Counted from the first letter of the stretch, positions 27,585-36,239 are shown. The stretch: 64,000 bases of DNA from Fibrobacter sp. UWB5 (GCF_002210295.1 NZ_MWQH01000008.1:1-64000), one strand, 5' to 3'. The notes: generated from the sequence alone by a model not told the origin. A program made the numbers and translations.

Positions 27585-27615
27585 AAAAAAGCCTGGTGTA
27601 AAAACCAGGCTTTTT
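27585..27615. terminator. Bidirectional intrinsic terminator between rmlA and rph
   Basis: AAAAAGCCTGG and CCAGGCTTTTT form an 11-bp stem, with A and T runs on the two flanks so it can work on both strands. It separates two convergent operons. Confidence 0.85.
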
Positions 27616-27638
27616 AATATGAATGCGATAGAGCCGAG

Positions 27639-28364
27639 CTACGGCAACTCGCCGCCGATCAATTCCATCTGCTTCTTATAGATGTCCTTGCAGGCGTTTT
27701 CGCCGAGGTCAAGGAGCGTGTTGAGCATGTTGCGGTCAAAACTGGCGTGCTCGCCGGTGCCCTGGACTTCGATGAAATTCTTGGCGTCTTGCATCACCAC
27801 GTTCATGTCAACATCGGCTGCGGAGTCTTCCACATAGCAGAGATCGCAGAGCGGCTTGCCTGCGACAACGCCGACGGAAATTGCCGTAATGCCGTGCTGC
27901 AGAATCTGGGCGGTAATGCCGAGGCGTTCTTTGATTTTCTTGAGAGCGAGCGCAAGGGCCACGAAGCCGCCGATAATGCTTGCGGTACGAGTGCCACCGT
28001 CGGCTTCGATCACGTCGCAGTCGACCACGATAGCGTTTTCACCGAGGGCGGCCAGGTCGGCTGCGCCGCGCAGCGAGCGGCCCACCAGGCGCTGGATTTC
28101 TTGCGTACGGCCGCTCGCGCCCTTGCGCTCGCGTTCCACACGCTTGCCCGTACTCTGCGGGAGCAGGCTGTATTCTGCCGTAATCCAGCCGGTGCCTTTG
28201 CCGGCGAGCCAATCAGGAACCTTCGGGAGGAGTGTTGCGTTACAGATAACGCGGGTACGACCCATTTCAATCAGAACGGAACCGTCGGCGCTCGAAATAA
28301 AGCCCGTGGTCATTTTGAGGTTGCGGTATTCGTCAAACTTTCTGTCGGTACGTTCGTAAGCCAT
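27639..28364 (-). CDS. rph: Ribonuclease PH
   Basis: This 241-residue phosphorolytic exoribonuclease trims the 3' ends of tRNA precursors. The N-terminal RTDRKFDEYRN and the GWITAEYSLLPQST segment are diagnostic. So are the phosphate- and RNA-binding residues in RERKGASGRTQEIQRLVGRS and the DCDVIEADGGTRTA motif. Length is close to the usual 238. An AGAGGA ribosome site precedes the ATG. The gene lies 10 bases after pheA, so the two are probably one transcript. Confidence 0.95.
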   Translation of the reverse strand: MAYERTDRKFDEYRNLKMTTGFISSADGSVLIEMGRTRVICNATLLPKVPDWLAGKGTGWITAEYSLLPQSTGKRVERERKGASGRTQEIQRLVGRSLRGAADLAALGENAIVVDCDVIEADGGTRTASIIGGFVALALALKKIKERLGITAQILQHGITAISVGVVAGKPLCDLCYVEDSAADVDMNVVMQDAKNFIEVQGTGEHASFDRNMLNTLLDLGENACKDIYKKQMELIGGELP

Positions 28365-28374
28365 TTTCGTCCTC

Positions 28375-29226
28375 TTAATATTTCAAAGTTTCAATCACGC
28401 CTTTCTTGAAGGTGCCCAGAATGTACATGTTGTTCGTGTAATTCTTGAGCTCGGCAAGAGCGGCCTGGGCGCGTTCTTCATTCACGTTTGCTTCAAAAGA
28501 CACGTGGAAAATGTATTCCCAAGGCTTGTCCGGATGCGGTCTGCTTTCGCAACGGGTCAAGTTGATGCCTCGCTTCGCAAAGCAACCGAGGGCGTTGTAA
28601 AGAGCGCCCACTGCGTTGTTGTCGGCAAGTTCGAACAGCATGGTGGTCTTGGCGCCTTCCACGGTGTCGAAAGCGGCGGGAACCTTTTGGATTCCGTAAA
28701 AACGCGTGAAGTTCGTGCCCTTCAAGTTTTCGAGGCCGGCTTTCAGAATATCCAGGTTGTAAATCTTTGCGGCGTAGGCGCTAGCGATGGCGCCTTCGTC
28801 TTTAGCCTTGCGAGCAGCGAGCTCTTCGGCAGAGCCTGCGGTATCGAATGCCGGAACCGCCTTGATCTGCGGGTTTTCGGCGAAGAACTTGGAGCATTGT
28901 GCAAGAGCCTGCGGGTGGCTGTAAACGCGCTTGAGGTCGCCCAGCTTGACGCCTGGCATCACGCACAAGGTGTGCTCGATGCGCAGCATGACTTCGCCCA
29001 CAATGCGGTGACGCCACTTGTAGAGCAAATCGTAGTTCGCTTCGATGGAGCCTGCGGTCGAGTTTTCGATAGGAATGGCACCGCCGTCGGCTTCACCGGT
29101 TTCAATCGCCTGGTAGATTTCTTCGAAAGTGTCCATCGGGAGCGTTTCGATATCTTCACCAAACAGGTAATGGGCGGCGCAATCGCTATAAGCGCCCTTG
29201 CGGCCTTGGAATGCAATTTTTTTCAT
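28375..29226 (-). CDS. pheA: Prephenate dehydratase with ACT domain
   Basis: This 283-residue enzyme converts prephenate to phenylpyruvate in phenylalanine synthesis. The catalytic domain (about 1-185) contains the diagnostic NFTRFYGI near residue 176, whose TRF motif is essential in the family. The C-terminal ACT domain (about 195-280) has the ESRP motif that binds Phe for feedback inhibition. No chorismate mutase domain is fused, so this is the monofunctional type. The start lacks a Shine-Dalgarno sequence and has TATATT 7 bases upstream, suggesting leaderless transcription. rph follows after 10 bases. Confidence 0.93.
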   Translation of the reverse strand: MKKIAFQGRKGAYSDCAAHYLFGEDIETLPMDTFEEIYQAIETGEADGGAIPIENSTAGSIEANYDLLYKWRHRIVGEVMLRIEHTLCVMPGVKLGDLKRVYSHPQALAQCSKFFAENPQIKAVPAFDTAGSAEELAARKAKDEGAIASAYAAKIYNLDILKAGLENLKGTNFTRFYGIQKVPAAFDTVEGAKTTMLFELADNNAVGALYNALGCFAKRGINLTRCESRPHPDKPWEYIFHVSFEANVNEERAQAALAELKNYTNNMYILGTFKKGVIETLKY

Positions 29227-29233
29227 ATGAGAA

Positions 29234-29239
29234 AATATA
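29234..29239 (-). promoter_or_regulatory. Putative -10 element for leaderless start of pheA
   Basis: A perfect TATATT on the minus strand ends 7 bases before the ATG at 29226. Confidence 0.45.
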
Positions 29240-29272
29240 GTTAATCGTAAGAGGTCGTCAGTATGCGAGCAT

Positions 29273-29300
29273 CACACATCTCACATTACACATTTCTCAT
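29273..29300. repeat. Heptamer short tandem repeat (4 units)
   Basis: Four consecutive 7-base units (CACACAT, CTCACAT, TACACAT, TTCTCAT) share the pattern ending CAT. They fill the gap between the pheA promoter and the end of the NlpC gene. A second, unrelated heptamer array occurs near 61.4 kb. Confidence 0.6.
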
Positions 29301-29302
29301 TG

Positions 29303-29962
29303 TTATTTGAATCTTCTCGCGCCTTGGTACTTGTGGCCCCAATACTTGTCCTGCATGGGCGAAATCATCACGCCGTTCTTGGTACTTGCGTGAATGAACC
29401 GGTTTCCGTTCAAGTAAATGCCCACGTGGTCAATCTTCCAGAGGCTTCCGAAAAACACGAGGTCGCCTTCTTTGAGTCCGCCTCGGCTTACGGATTTTCC
29501 TCGGCTGTCCTTGTACATCTTGGAAGCACTGTGGTCTAGTGCGATGTTGTAATAGCCTTTGTAAACTTGCATGACAAAACCGGAGCAGTCTGTCTTTGTC
29601 TTTGTCGCCTTGCCGTACACATACTTGGCGCCCATCCATTGTCTGGCGTAATTTTCCAAGTCCCCGCGAGGGGTCGCCCTTCTGGCGGCCTTGGCGGCTT
29701 CCTTTTTGGTGATGGCCGCACGCGCCTTTTCGGCGGAGTTCATGTGCTTCGAGGAATCTTGCGAGGCGGTCGTTTGCTCTGTGGTCTGCGGCTCTTCAAC
29801 CGGTTTTTCTTGTCTAGAAGACGAGGCTGTTTCGCTCGGTGGTACGCTCTTGTAGTCTCCGATGCTTCGGTCATACCCCGTACGTACAGGGAAGGAACAT
29901 CCGAAACACCACAGGCATATGCCGGCAAGGATGAACGGTGCAATTTTAGTGAGCGAAAACAT
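29303..29962 (-). CDS. NlpC/P60-family cell-wall peptidase (probable lipoprotein)
   Basis: This 219-residue protein has an N-terminal export signal (LTKIAPFILAGICLW) ending near Cys22, which could be a lipidation site although the CFGC lipobox is imperfect. A Ser/Thr/Glu-rich linker follows, then an NlpC/P60 domain (about 100-219). The catalytic Cys is in TKTDCSGFVM, the catalytic His in DHVGIYL, and the third polar residue in RFIHAST. It probably cuts peptide stems in peptidoglycan. The start at 29962 is chosen because the export signal begins there and TACATT lies 7 bases upstream. A longer reading from 30031 has an atypical N terminus. Confidence 0.85.
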   Translation of the reverse strand: MFSLTKIAPFILAGICLWCFGCSFPVRTGYDRSIGDYKSVPPSETASSSRQEKPVEEPQTTEQTTASQDSSKHMNSAEKARAAITKKEAAKAARRATPRGDLENYARQWMGAKYVYGKATKTKTDCSGFVMQVYKGYYNIALDHSASKMYKDSRGKSVSRGGLKEGDLVFFGSLWKIDHVGIYLNGNRFIHASTKNGVMISPMQDKYWGHKYQGARRFK

Positions 29963-29969
29963 CAAGCGA

Positions 29970-29975
29970 AATGTA
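29970..29975 (-). promoter_or_regulatory. Putative -10 element for leaderless start of the NlpC gene
   Basis: TACATT on the minus strand ends 7 bases before the ATG at 29962, and no ribosome site is visible. Confidence 0.35.
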
Positions 29976-30092
29976 ACTAAATCGTGGCTATATGCATTAT
30001 AGTGTTCAATGGAATTGGTGATGTTGGGCACCTATTTTTGCGGAATGGTGAATCTGCGGACATCCTTACTGGTCTGTTTTATTCAAACAAAG

Positions 30093-30098
30093 TATATT
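30093..30098 (+). promoter_or_regulatory. Putative -10 element for leaderless start of the radical SAM operon
   Basis: TATATT lies exactly 6 bases before the ATG at 30105, with no ribosome site in between. Confidence 0.45.
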
Positions 30099-30104
30099 TA
30101 TGCC

Positions 30105-31448
30105 ATGGATTTGAAAAACTTTTATTCTCACGATACGAATGTTTACAACCTTGAAGGTTTTGTCCCGCAAATTGTCGATGCCGAATATCTCCGCAATCTC
30201 GGAGTAACGGCGCAACCTTCCGAAGCAACCCTGCAAGGGCTTATCAAGGGTTCCAAGCTCTTTATGGAACGAGTCCAGAACCGAACGGTTATTCCTGTTT
30301 CGAAGTTGACGATTGAAAATATCGATCCGGATAAGGTTGAAACGGAAATTCACAACTATACAGGCCGTTGCCCTACGCTTACCTTTGAAATCAACCCTAT
30401 TCGCGGTTGCAATGTGGGCTGCCAGTATTGCTTGGTAACCGATGGCGTTCATGAACAGCACTTGGTGGCGTATGAAAATTACCACCTGTACGTGCGCAAA
30501 CTACTGGAAGAAATGAATGGGACGCCGACACGCCCCGTGACGGAAGAAGATATTCACAAGAAGAATGTCTTGCTGCAGGATTTGGCGACGGCCATCGAAG
30601 AGGCTCCTGAACGTAAGAAAGAAATTGAATCGAAGATTGTCGAAATTAGCCGTGGCAAGAACTGGAACCATTATTACTATTTCTCGCCCAAGACGGAAGC
30701 CTTCCAGGAACCGACGGTGCAGACGGGGATTGCTCACCGCATTCTCAAAGAATTCATTGCGCACTTTGAAAAGTATCCGGATTCCAACGCCAGGCTCTTC
30801 ATTGCTTCAAAGTCCGGCCCCAAGCATTTGCTTTACGAGTACGAAGGCGAAACCATTCTGGACTTGTTTGAAAAGCTCAAGGGCAAAATGCAGTTCAACA
30901 CGAGCGTCTCGATTATGCCCAAGGAATTCCGCGACCTGCTGGAACCTTACGCCGCCCCGATTGAAGAACGCCTGCAGTCTGTCAAGCTTTGCCAGGAACG
31001 CGGCATCCAGGCGAATTCCGCGCTGATTCAGCCCATTGTGATGCCGTACCTCACCGACGAACATATCAAGGATTTTTTCGATAAGTTGCATGCGGCGGGA
31101 ATCGTCAATTACAAGCCGGAATTCTTGACAGCATGCATGGAAAACCTTGCCATGCTCGGACAATGGCTCGGACACTTCGATAAGAACCTGGAGCGCGAAC
31201 TCTACGAGATTTATATCAAGCCCGACAACGCCGACCACCGCAAACAACGCGGCCGTACCGCTCCGGAAAGGGATTTGTGCATCAAGAGCATCGAAAAGAT
31301 GATGGCGTACACGCAAAAGCTCGGCATGACGACCAGTATCTGTTTCTGGGTCCGCAAGCAATTGCGCATCCCGAACACGTTGATTCCCATCGTCAATGCC
31401 AACGGTTTCCAGTGTCTCGGTTACCAGTCTAAGCTTTTTGCCAAATAG
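30105..31448 (+). CDS. Radical SAM protein of unrecognised subfamily
   Basis: This 447-residue protein has the radical SAM 4Fe-4S signature CNVGCQYC, with Cys102, Cys106 and Cys109 in CxxxCxxC spacing. A preceding TLTFEINPIRG strand and a following barrel (LFIASKSGPKH, NTSVSIMPKE, ALIQPIVMPYL) complete a typical SAM-radical TIM barrel. I could not place it in a named subfamily; some features recall spore-photoproduct-lyase-like proteins but this is weak. It starts a three-gene operon: 8 bases separate it from the ATP-grasp-like gene, which overlaps a WbqC-family gene. The operon suggests a small-molecule, peptide or glycan modification. The ATG at 30105 is preferred over an upstream in-frame start at 30009, which would add a poor N terminus. 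Confidence 0.75.
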   Translation: MDLKNFYSHDTNVYNLEGFVPQIVDAEYLRNLGVTAQPSEATLQGLIKGSKLFMERVQNRTVIPVSKLTIENIDPDKVETEIHNYTGRCPTLTFEINPIRGCNVGCQYCLVTDGVHEQHLVAYENYHLYVRKLLEEMNGTPTRPVTEEDIHKKNVLLQDLATAIEEAPERKKEIESKIVEISRGKNWNHYYYFSPKTEAFQEPTVQTGIAHRILKEFIAHFEKYPDSNARLFIASKSGPKHLLYEYEGETILDLFEKLKGKMQFNTSVSIMPKEFRDLLEPYAAPIEERLQSVKLCQERGIQANSALIQPIVMPYLTDEHIKDFFDKLHAAGIVNYKPEFLTACMENLAMLGQWLGHFDKNLERELYEIYIKPDNADHRKQRGRTAPERDLCIKSIEKMMAYTQKLGMTTSICFWVRKQLRIPNTLIPIVNANGFQCLGYQSKLFAK

Positions 31449-31456
31449 AGGCAACC

Positions 31457-32671
31457 ATGGACAAGACGTGCTCTCAAGTTTGTCGAGAACTATACTCCGA
31501 CAGGGAAGACTATTATCACCGCTGGTACCACGAGCGGCCCATTATCATTACGCCTGAACGTACGGCCGAGATTCGCGAAATGCACCGCGTTTTGTACAAG
31601 TGCGTCGAATATATGGCGTACCATTACGCTGAATTCGTCGACAAGTACATGCCACTTTCTCCCAAAGAAATGGAAATCCTGGCTTGCCAGAACCGCTATC
31701 CGTTCAAGGCGGGCGCGTACCGGCCCGATTATCTAATTACCGAAGACGGCAGACTGAAACTGTGCGAAATCACCTCGCGCTTTTTCGCTCACGGGATTTT
31801 CATGTCGTACTATTCCGAAGCGGCGGCGGACAAGTTTGTCGCCAAGTTCCCGGGGACGCACCGCGAAAGCCGTTTTGAAGAGATGATCCGCTACATGCTC
31901 GAAATTGTCGGCGACAAGCGAAAAATCTTCGTCTTGAAAAGCTCCGACAAGACTTCTGAAATCGCGCTCTACAAGGCTTTTTACGAACGCATGGGCAAGA
32001 GCGTTACGATTTACGAGGCGAACGAAGTCGAACCGAATATCGACAACTGGAAAGGCAATTTTGTCATCAGCGCATTGAACCAGAACGATATTCTCAGTTA
32101 TTCCATGGAAACCGTCAAAGCGATGATTGATTCTGGAATGTACAACGATTTCCGGACTATCTTCTTGGCGCATGACAAGCGCTTTATGAGGTTGTGGTTT
32201 GAAGACGATTTTACCGATCGTTTTTTGACGAAAGAAGAGGCTGCGTTCATTCGCGAGCATTCCATCGAGACTTTTGTCTGCGCGGAATCGGGGGCCGCGT
32301 CTGCACTTGCCGATGCCTATGCGCACAAGGACCGCTATATTCTCAAACATTACTGCCTTGGAAAAAGCGAAAAGGTTTTTGCGGGCCCGCTGACCTCCGA
32401 AGAGGAATGGAAGAACCTTTTTGATTCTGGCGCGGTCAAGGACATGATTATGCAGCCTTTTTTGCAGCAGCGTAAATTCCATACTGTCTGGGAAGGGACT
32501 CCCTTTGACGACTATGTTTGCGGCATGATGCTCTGCGTCGATGACAGGTTTTACGATTCGGGCTTGTTCCGTACCTCTAGCTGCCCGGTGACCAATAAAG
32601 TCGACGACCGAAAGGCATGCGCTGTCGCTACGGATTGCGCAAGCCTTTATGCGCATGGAGACTTGCTGTGA
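31457..32671 (+). CDS. ATP-grasp-like protein (possible circularly permuted type)
   Basis: This 404-residue protein has no sure family assignment. The RPDYLITEDGRLKLCEITSR segment near residue 88 resembles the substrate-side region of glutathionylspermidine-synthase-type and other circularly permuted ATP-grasp proteins. Later segments YILKHYCLGKSEKVFAG (near 294) and MIMQPFLQQRKF (near 332) look like the Lys and glycine-rich nucleotide loops of ATP-grasp ligases, which join a carboxylate to an amine using ATP. Catalytic residues cannot be confirmed by eye. It lies between a radical SAM gene (8 bases away) and a WbqC-family gene (overlap of 4 bases), implying a shared pathway. Confidence 0.45.
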   Translation: MDKTCSQVCRELYSDREDYYHRWYHERPIIITPERTAEIREMHRVLYKCVEYMAYHYAEFVDKYMPLSPKEMEILACQNRYPFKAGAYRPDYLITEDGRLKLCEITSRFFAHGIFMSYYSEAAADKFVAKFPGTHRESRFEEMIRYMLEIVGDKRKIFVLKSSDKTSEIALYKAFYERMGKSVTIYEANEVEPNIDNWKGNFVISALNQNDILSYSMETVKAMIDSGMYNDFRTIFLAHDKRFMRLWFEDDFTDRFLTKEEAAFIREHSIETFVCAESGAASALADAYAHKDRYILKHYCLGKSEKVFAGPLTSEEEWKNLFDSGAVKDMIMQPFLQQRKFHTVWEGTPFDDYVCGMMLCVDDRFYDSGLFRTSSCPVTNKVDDRKACAVATDCASLYAHGDLL

Positions 32672-33360
32672 TTATTGCCGGGAACCAGCCTTACTTTATA
32701 CCCTACATTGCCTATTGGCAGTTGATGAAGGCGTGCGATTTATTCCTAATCGGCGACGATTACGCTTTTATCACGCGCGGGTGGGTGCAACGCAACAGAA
32801 TCTTGCGACAGGGAAAGCCGGCCTATTTCGGGCTAGAGATTAACGATATCAGTTGCCATCGTTTGATTAACCAAACGGAACTATTGCGGGATGATTTTGC
32901 CAGAAAGCTGAAAGAACTTTACCATTGCTACCGTTCGGCGCCTTTCTTTGAAAGGGGCTACGAATTGATGGAACGGATTTTTTCGTGCGAAGAAACGAAC
33001 CTGACGGCGTTTCTGGTGAACTCCATTGAAATCGTCCGCGAATATCTTGGAATCAAGACGAAAATGATGTTCACGTCGCAGATCGAGGGCAATTGCCGAT
33101 TCAAACGCGAGCATAGGGTTTTTGATTTTTGCGACAGGCTTGGCGCAGCGACTTATGTCAACCCGATTGGCGGACAGTCCCTGTACAAGAAAGATGAATT
33201 TGCGGAGCACGGAATCGAGTTGAAGTTTATCCATTCGCATTGCCGCGAGTACAAGCAGTTCGGGAAAAACTTTGTCCCCGGGCTTTCGATACTCGATGTC
33301 ATCATGTTCAATTCCCGCGAAGAAATTGCGCAGATGCTCGACGAATACACGACGGAATAA
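32668..33360 (+). CDS. WbqC-family protein
   Basis: This 230-residue protein matches the WbqC family by its N terminus: IIAGNQPYFIPYIAYWQL, then DLFLIGDDYAFITRGWVQRN, with the typical DD and NRI patterns. WbqC proteins occur in O-antigen and other surface-glycan clusters, often near sugar-modifying genes, but their reaction is not established to my knowledge. The GTG start overlaps the stop of the upstream ATP-grasp-like gene as GTGA, a strong sign of coupled translation. An in-frame start at 32617 would overlap the upstream gene by about 50 bases and is less likely. No glycosyltransferases are nearby; the Wzc-rmlA pair is about 5 kb away. Confidence 0.75.
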   Translation: MIIAGNQPYFIPYIAYWQLMKACDLFLIGDDYAFITRGWVQRNRILRQGKPAYFGLEINDISCHRLINQTELLRDDFARKLKELYHCYRSAPFFERGYELMERIFSCEETNLTAFLVNSIEIVREYLGIKTKMMFTSQIEGNCRFKREHRVFDFCDRLGAATYVNPIGGQSLYKKDEFAEHGIELKFIHSHCREYKQFGKNFVPGLSILDVIMFNSREEIAQMLDEYTTE

Positions 33361-33393
33361 AAAAAACGCAGGCTCAATCGAGTCTGCGTTTTT
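33361..33393. terminator. Bidirectional intrinsic terminator
   Basis: AAAAACGCAG and CTGCGTTTTT form a stem, extended by an inner CTC/GAG pairing, with A and T runs on both sides. It closes the radical SAM operon and can also end thrS transcription from the other strand. Confidence 0.85.
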
Positions 33394-33402
33394 CAAAATG
33401 TC

Positions 33403-33423
33403 ATTCCCGGCTAGACCGGGAAT
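33403..33423. repeat. REP-like palindrome
   Basis: ATTCCCGG and CCGGGAAT form a perfect 8-bp inverted repeat with a 5-base centre, between a terminator and the thrS stop. It resembles dispersed palindromes seen between genes in bacterial chromosomes. Copy number elsewhere cannot be checked here. Confidence 0.4.
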
Positions 33424-33441
33424 CTCTTTAAGGTAGAGACC

Positions 33442-35379
33442 TTAGCGAACAACCTTGCGGTCTTCTTCCGTCATCTTGAGGAAGTCAGCGATCTTCATGC
33501 TGCCCTTGTCCCCTTCTTTACGGCGGCGAACAGAGACAACACCATCGGCAACTTCCTTCTCGCCGACGATCAGGAGGTACGGCACTTTCTGCAATTCGCA
33601 CTGGCGGATCTTGTAGCCGAGCTTTTCGTTGGATTCGTCGACTTCCACGCGGACGCCGGCGTTCACGAGTTCCTTCTCGACCTGCTTTGCATAGTCAACG
33701 AACTTCTCGGAAATCGGGAGCACGCGGGCCTGAACCGGAGCGAGCCACAGCGGGAAATCGCCCATGAATTCTTCGATAAGAATACCGAGGAAGCGTTCGA
33801 TGGAACCGACTGCTGCACGGTGCAACATCACCGGAATGTGCTTCTGGTTGTCCTTGCCGACATACTCGGCGCCGAGACGCTGCGGCAAGTTGAAGTCCAC
33901 CTGGATGGTACCGCACTGCCAGTCACGACCGAGGCTGTCCTTCAGCGTGAATTCCAGCTTCGGGCCATAGAAGGCACCTTCGCCCGGGTTCAAGATGTAG
34001 TCGAGGCCGGCGAGCTTCGTGGCTTCGGCGAGAGCGGCTTCAGCCTTGTCCCAAATTTCGTCGGAACCCACGCGCTTTTCCGGGCGGGTGGAGAACTTCA
34101 CCACGATATCGTCAAAACCGAAGTCGTGGTAGATTTCCTTGACGAGAGCGCAGAAGTCGGCCACTTCGCTTGCAATCTGGTCTTCGGTACAGAAGATGTG
34201 AGCGTCATCCTGCACAAAGCCGCGCACACGCATCAGGCCGTGCATGGTACCGGCAGGTTCGTAACGGTGGCACTTACCGAATTCGGCAAGGCGCATCGGA
34301 AGGTCGCGCCAGCTGCGGAGCCCGGTGTTGAAAATCTGGATGTGGCAGGGGCAGTTCATCGGCTTCACGGCCATTTCCACGTCGCCCGCCAGCGTCTTGA
34401 ACATGTTCTCGTTGTACTTGTCGGCGTGGCCGGACTTGATCCACAAAGTCTTGTTCACGATTTCCGGCGTGATCACTTCGAGGTAGCCACGACGGTCAAT
34501 CTTACCGCGGATGTAGTCCTTGAGGGCGTTCACCATCTTGGTGCCCTTCGGATGCCAGAACACCATGCCCGGAGAATGGTCTTCGATATGGTAAAGGTCC
34601 ATTTCCTTGCCGATCTTGCGGTGGTCGCGCTTTTCGGCCTCTTCCAGGAACTTCAGGTATGTTTCGAGACCTTCCTTGTCGGCAAAGCAGGTGCCGTACA
34701 CGCGGGTCAGCTGGTCAGAGTTCTGGTCGCCATGCCAGTAAGCGCCCGACATCGAGAGCACCTTGAAATTCTTGAGCTTGCCGGTAGAAGGCACGTGGGG
34801 GCCGGCACAGAGGTCTTCAAAGTTCTTGCCCGGTTCGCCAGTCACGTAGAAGCTGAGAGTGCCGTCGCTACCTTCGCGGGCGAGAGCGCGTTCAGCGTTG
34901 TCCGTCTTGTACTTGTCGCCCTCGGTGCGCTTCAGGCCATCGGCGGCACTGACTTCGCAACGGGTAAACGGACGGTCTTCCTTGATGATTTCCTTCATGC
35001 GCTTTTCGATGCGCTCGAAATCCGACTGCTGGATCGGGGTCGGTGTCATCAAATCGTAGTAGAAACCCTTTTCGATAGCCGGACCGTAAGCGAGCTTGGT
35101 GCCCGGGAACAGGTCGCAGATGGCTTCGGCAAGCACGTGGCTGCAGCTGTGACGCAGGAGCATCAGAGCATCCGGGTCGTCGTTGCTCGGCGTGATAATC
35201 TTGATGGTGCCGCTCTCGGTGAGCGGTCGCGTGAGGTCGAGGACCTTATCGCCGAGTTTGACGCCAAGCGCCTTGCGTGCAAGACCTTCGGAAATGCCCT
35301 TCGCAATTTCGAGGCCGGTGGTGCCCGATGCTACGGAACGTACGGAGCCATCGGGGAAGGTGAGTTCGATTTGAGACAT
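33442..35379 (-). CDS. thrS: Threonyl-tRNA synthetase
   Basis: This 645-residue class II synthetase charges tRNA-Thr. An N-terminal TGS domain (about 1-60, FPDGSVRSVASGTTGLEIA) is followed by the editing domain with the RHSCSHVLAEAI zinc-like motif, then the catalytic core. Core motifs include MNCPCHIQIF with a zinc-binding Cys, motif 2 with RYEPAGTMHGLMRVRGF, and motif 3 near the C terminus (HRAAVGSIERFLGIL). A class II anticodon-binding domain ends the protein. The ATG at 35379 follows a clear AAGGA ribosome site; a longer frame from 35475 lacks one. A TACATT -10 candidate lies further upstream, leaving a normal leader of about 70 bases without T-box features. Confidence 0.96.
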   Translation of the reverse strand: MSQIELTFPDGSVRSVASGTTGLEIAKGISEGLARKALGVKLGDKVLDLTRPLTESGTIKIITPSNDDPDALMLLRHSCSHVLAEAICDLFPGTKLAYGPAIEKGFYYDLMTPTPIQQSDFERIEKRMKEIIKEDRPFTRCEVSAADGLKRTEGDKYKTDNAERALAREGSDGTLSFYVTGEPGKNFEDLCAGPHVPSTGKLKNFKVLSMSGAYWHGDQNSDQLTRVYGTCFADKEGLETYLKFLEEAEKRDHRKIGKEMDLYHIEDHSPGMVFWHPKGTKMVNALKDYIRGKIDRRGYLEVITPEIVNKTLWIKSGHADKYNENMFKTLAGDVEMAVKPMNCPCHIQIFNTGLRSWRDLPMRLAEFGKCHRYEPAGTMHGLMRVRGFVQDDAHIFCTEDQIASEVADFCALVKEIYHDFGFDDIVVKFSTRPEKRVGSDEIWDKAEAALAEATKLAGLDYILNPGEGAFYGPKLEFTLKDSLGRDWQCGTIQVDFNLPQRLGAEYVGKDNQKHIPVMLHRAAVGSIERFLGILIEEFMGDFPLWLAPVQARVLPISEKFVDYAKQVEKELVNAGVRVEVDESNEKLGYKIRQCELQKVPYLLIVGEKEVADGVVSVRRRKEGDKGSMKIADFLKMTEEDRKVVR

Positions 35380-35508
35380 AAATAATCCTTTTTGTGGGCG
35401 GTTCTCGCCCGGTTCCCCAGAAATACGACATCTGGCGGTGCGCGCAAATGTAGCTAAAGGCAAGCGTCGCGGCAACCGTGCAGGGCCCTAAAACCCCAAT
35501 TCCATTGT

Positions 35509-35514
35509 TATATT
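35509..35514 (+). promoter_or_regulatory. Putative -10 element for leaderless start at 35522
   Basis: A perfect TATATT lies 7 bases before the ATG at 35522, and there is no ribosome site. Confidence 0.45.
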
Positions 35515-35521
35515 TAAATGC

Positions 35522-36232
35522 ATGGCATTGCTTCACAAACATACTCAACGATTCTTGCTGCGAATTGTATGCATTGTCATTCTTTGCTTTTGCAGTAATG
35601 TCATGGCCCAAGAAATAAACGCCTCGAAAGAAGAAGAACAATTGGACAAAATGCTCGAACATCATAACGAGCGTTACATGCCCAGAGCTCTTGGTTTTAG
35701 TGCCGGCTATGTGACACCTGATGTATTTGACTTTTCCATTTTTACTTTTCTTGACGTTTTACCAATCAATATTACAGATGGATATAGTATCCATGTCGGA
35801 TACGAGCCCCTCCATTTAAGGGTTGACGATTTCGGAGCTTCCGATGACGCCCTGTTTGCCGCAGGAGGATGGTTTCTTTTCAATGGAATTGATGCCGTTG
35901 CTAGGAAAATAACGGGTTCCGAATCAGATGGCCCTGGCATTTTGGTTTTGGCACCACTCTTTATCTGGTGCGGAATGGTTTACATCCCCCTTGTACCGGG
36001 TTCATGGCTTGGTATTAACGACCAAAACCATTTTACGACTCATGTGATTCAAGAAGGCTTTCACACACATAGTTTTATCTACACAAACGATTTAAGTTTA
36101 CGATTTTCAATGAAACCCTCTAGAGGAACAACAGGATATTTCCTAGACACGGGAATCCGTTTTGAAAAGAACTTCGCCGAAGATTTTAAATACAGGTTCT
36201 TTGTTCAACTAGGTCTATTTGGCTCAGGGTAA
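35522..36232 (+). CDS. Exported protein of unknown function
   Basis: This 236-residue protein has an N-terminal export signal (about residues 11-29, LLRIVCIVILCFCSNVMA). The body has alternating hydrophobic and aromatic strands (GYSIHVGYEPLHLRV, AAGGWFLFNGID, FIWCGMVYIPLVPGSW) and ends with strands LSLRFSMKP and YRFFVQLGLFG that could form part of a small outer-membrane barrel. No family was recognised. It opens the accessory-looking stretch to the right. Its 3' end lies close to, and convergent with, a broken antitoxin gene, so some terminal sequence may have been altered by nearby rearrangement. Confidence 0.55.
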   Translation: MALLHKHTQRFLLRIVCIVILCFCSNVMAQEINASKEEEQLDKMLEHHNERYMPRALGFSAGYVTPDVFDFSIFTFLDVLPINITDGYSIHVGYEPLHLRVDDFGASDDALFAAGGWFLFNGIDAVARKITGSESDGPGILVLAPLFIWCGMVYIPLVPGSWLGINDQNHFTTHVIQEGFHTHSFIYTNDLSLRFSMKPSRGTTGYFLDTGIRFEKNFAEDFKYRFFVQLGLFGSG

Positions 36233-36239
36233 AGCCGCA

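Noticed and set aside
33820-35385. Long open frame opposite thrS (521 codons)
   Set aside because: thrS has every synthetase motif and a ribosome site; the antisense frame has none and looks like a GC-skew shadow.
35380-35460. T-box or leader peptide regulation of thrS
   Set aside because: No T-box sequence, specifier hairpin or Thr-rich leader peptide is visible, and the group is not known for T-box control.
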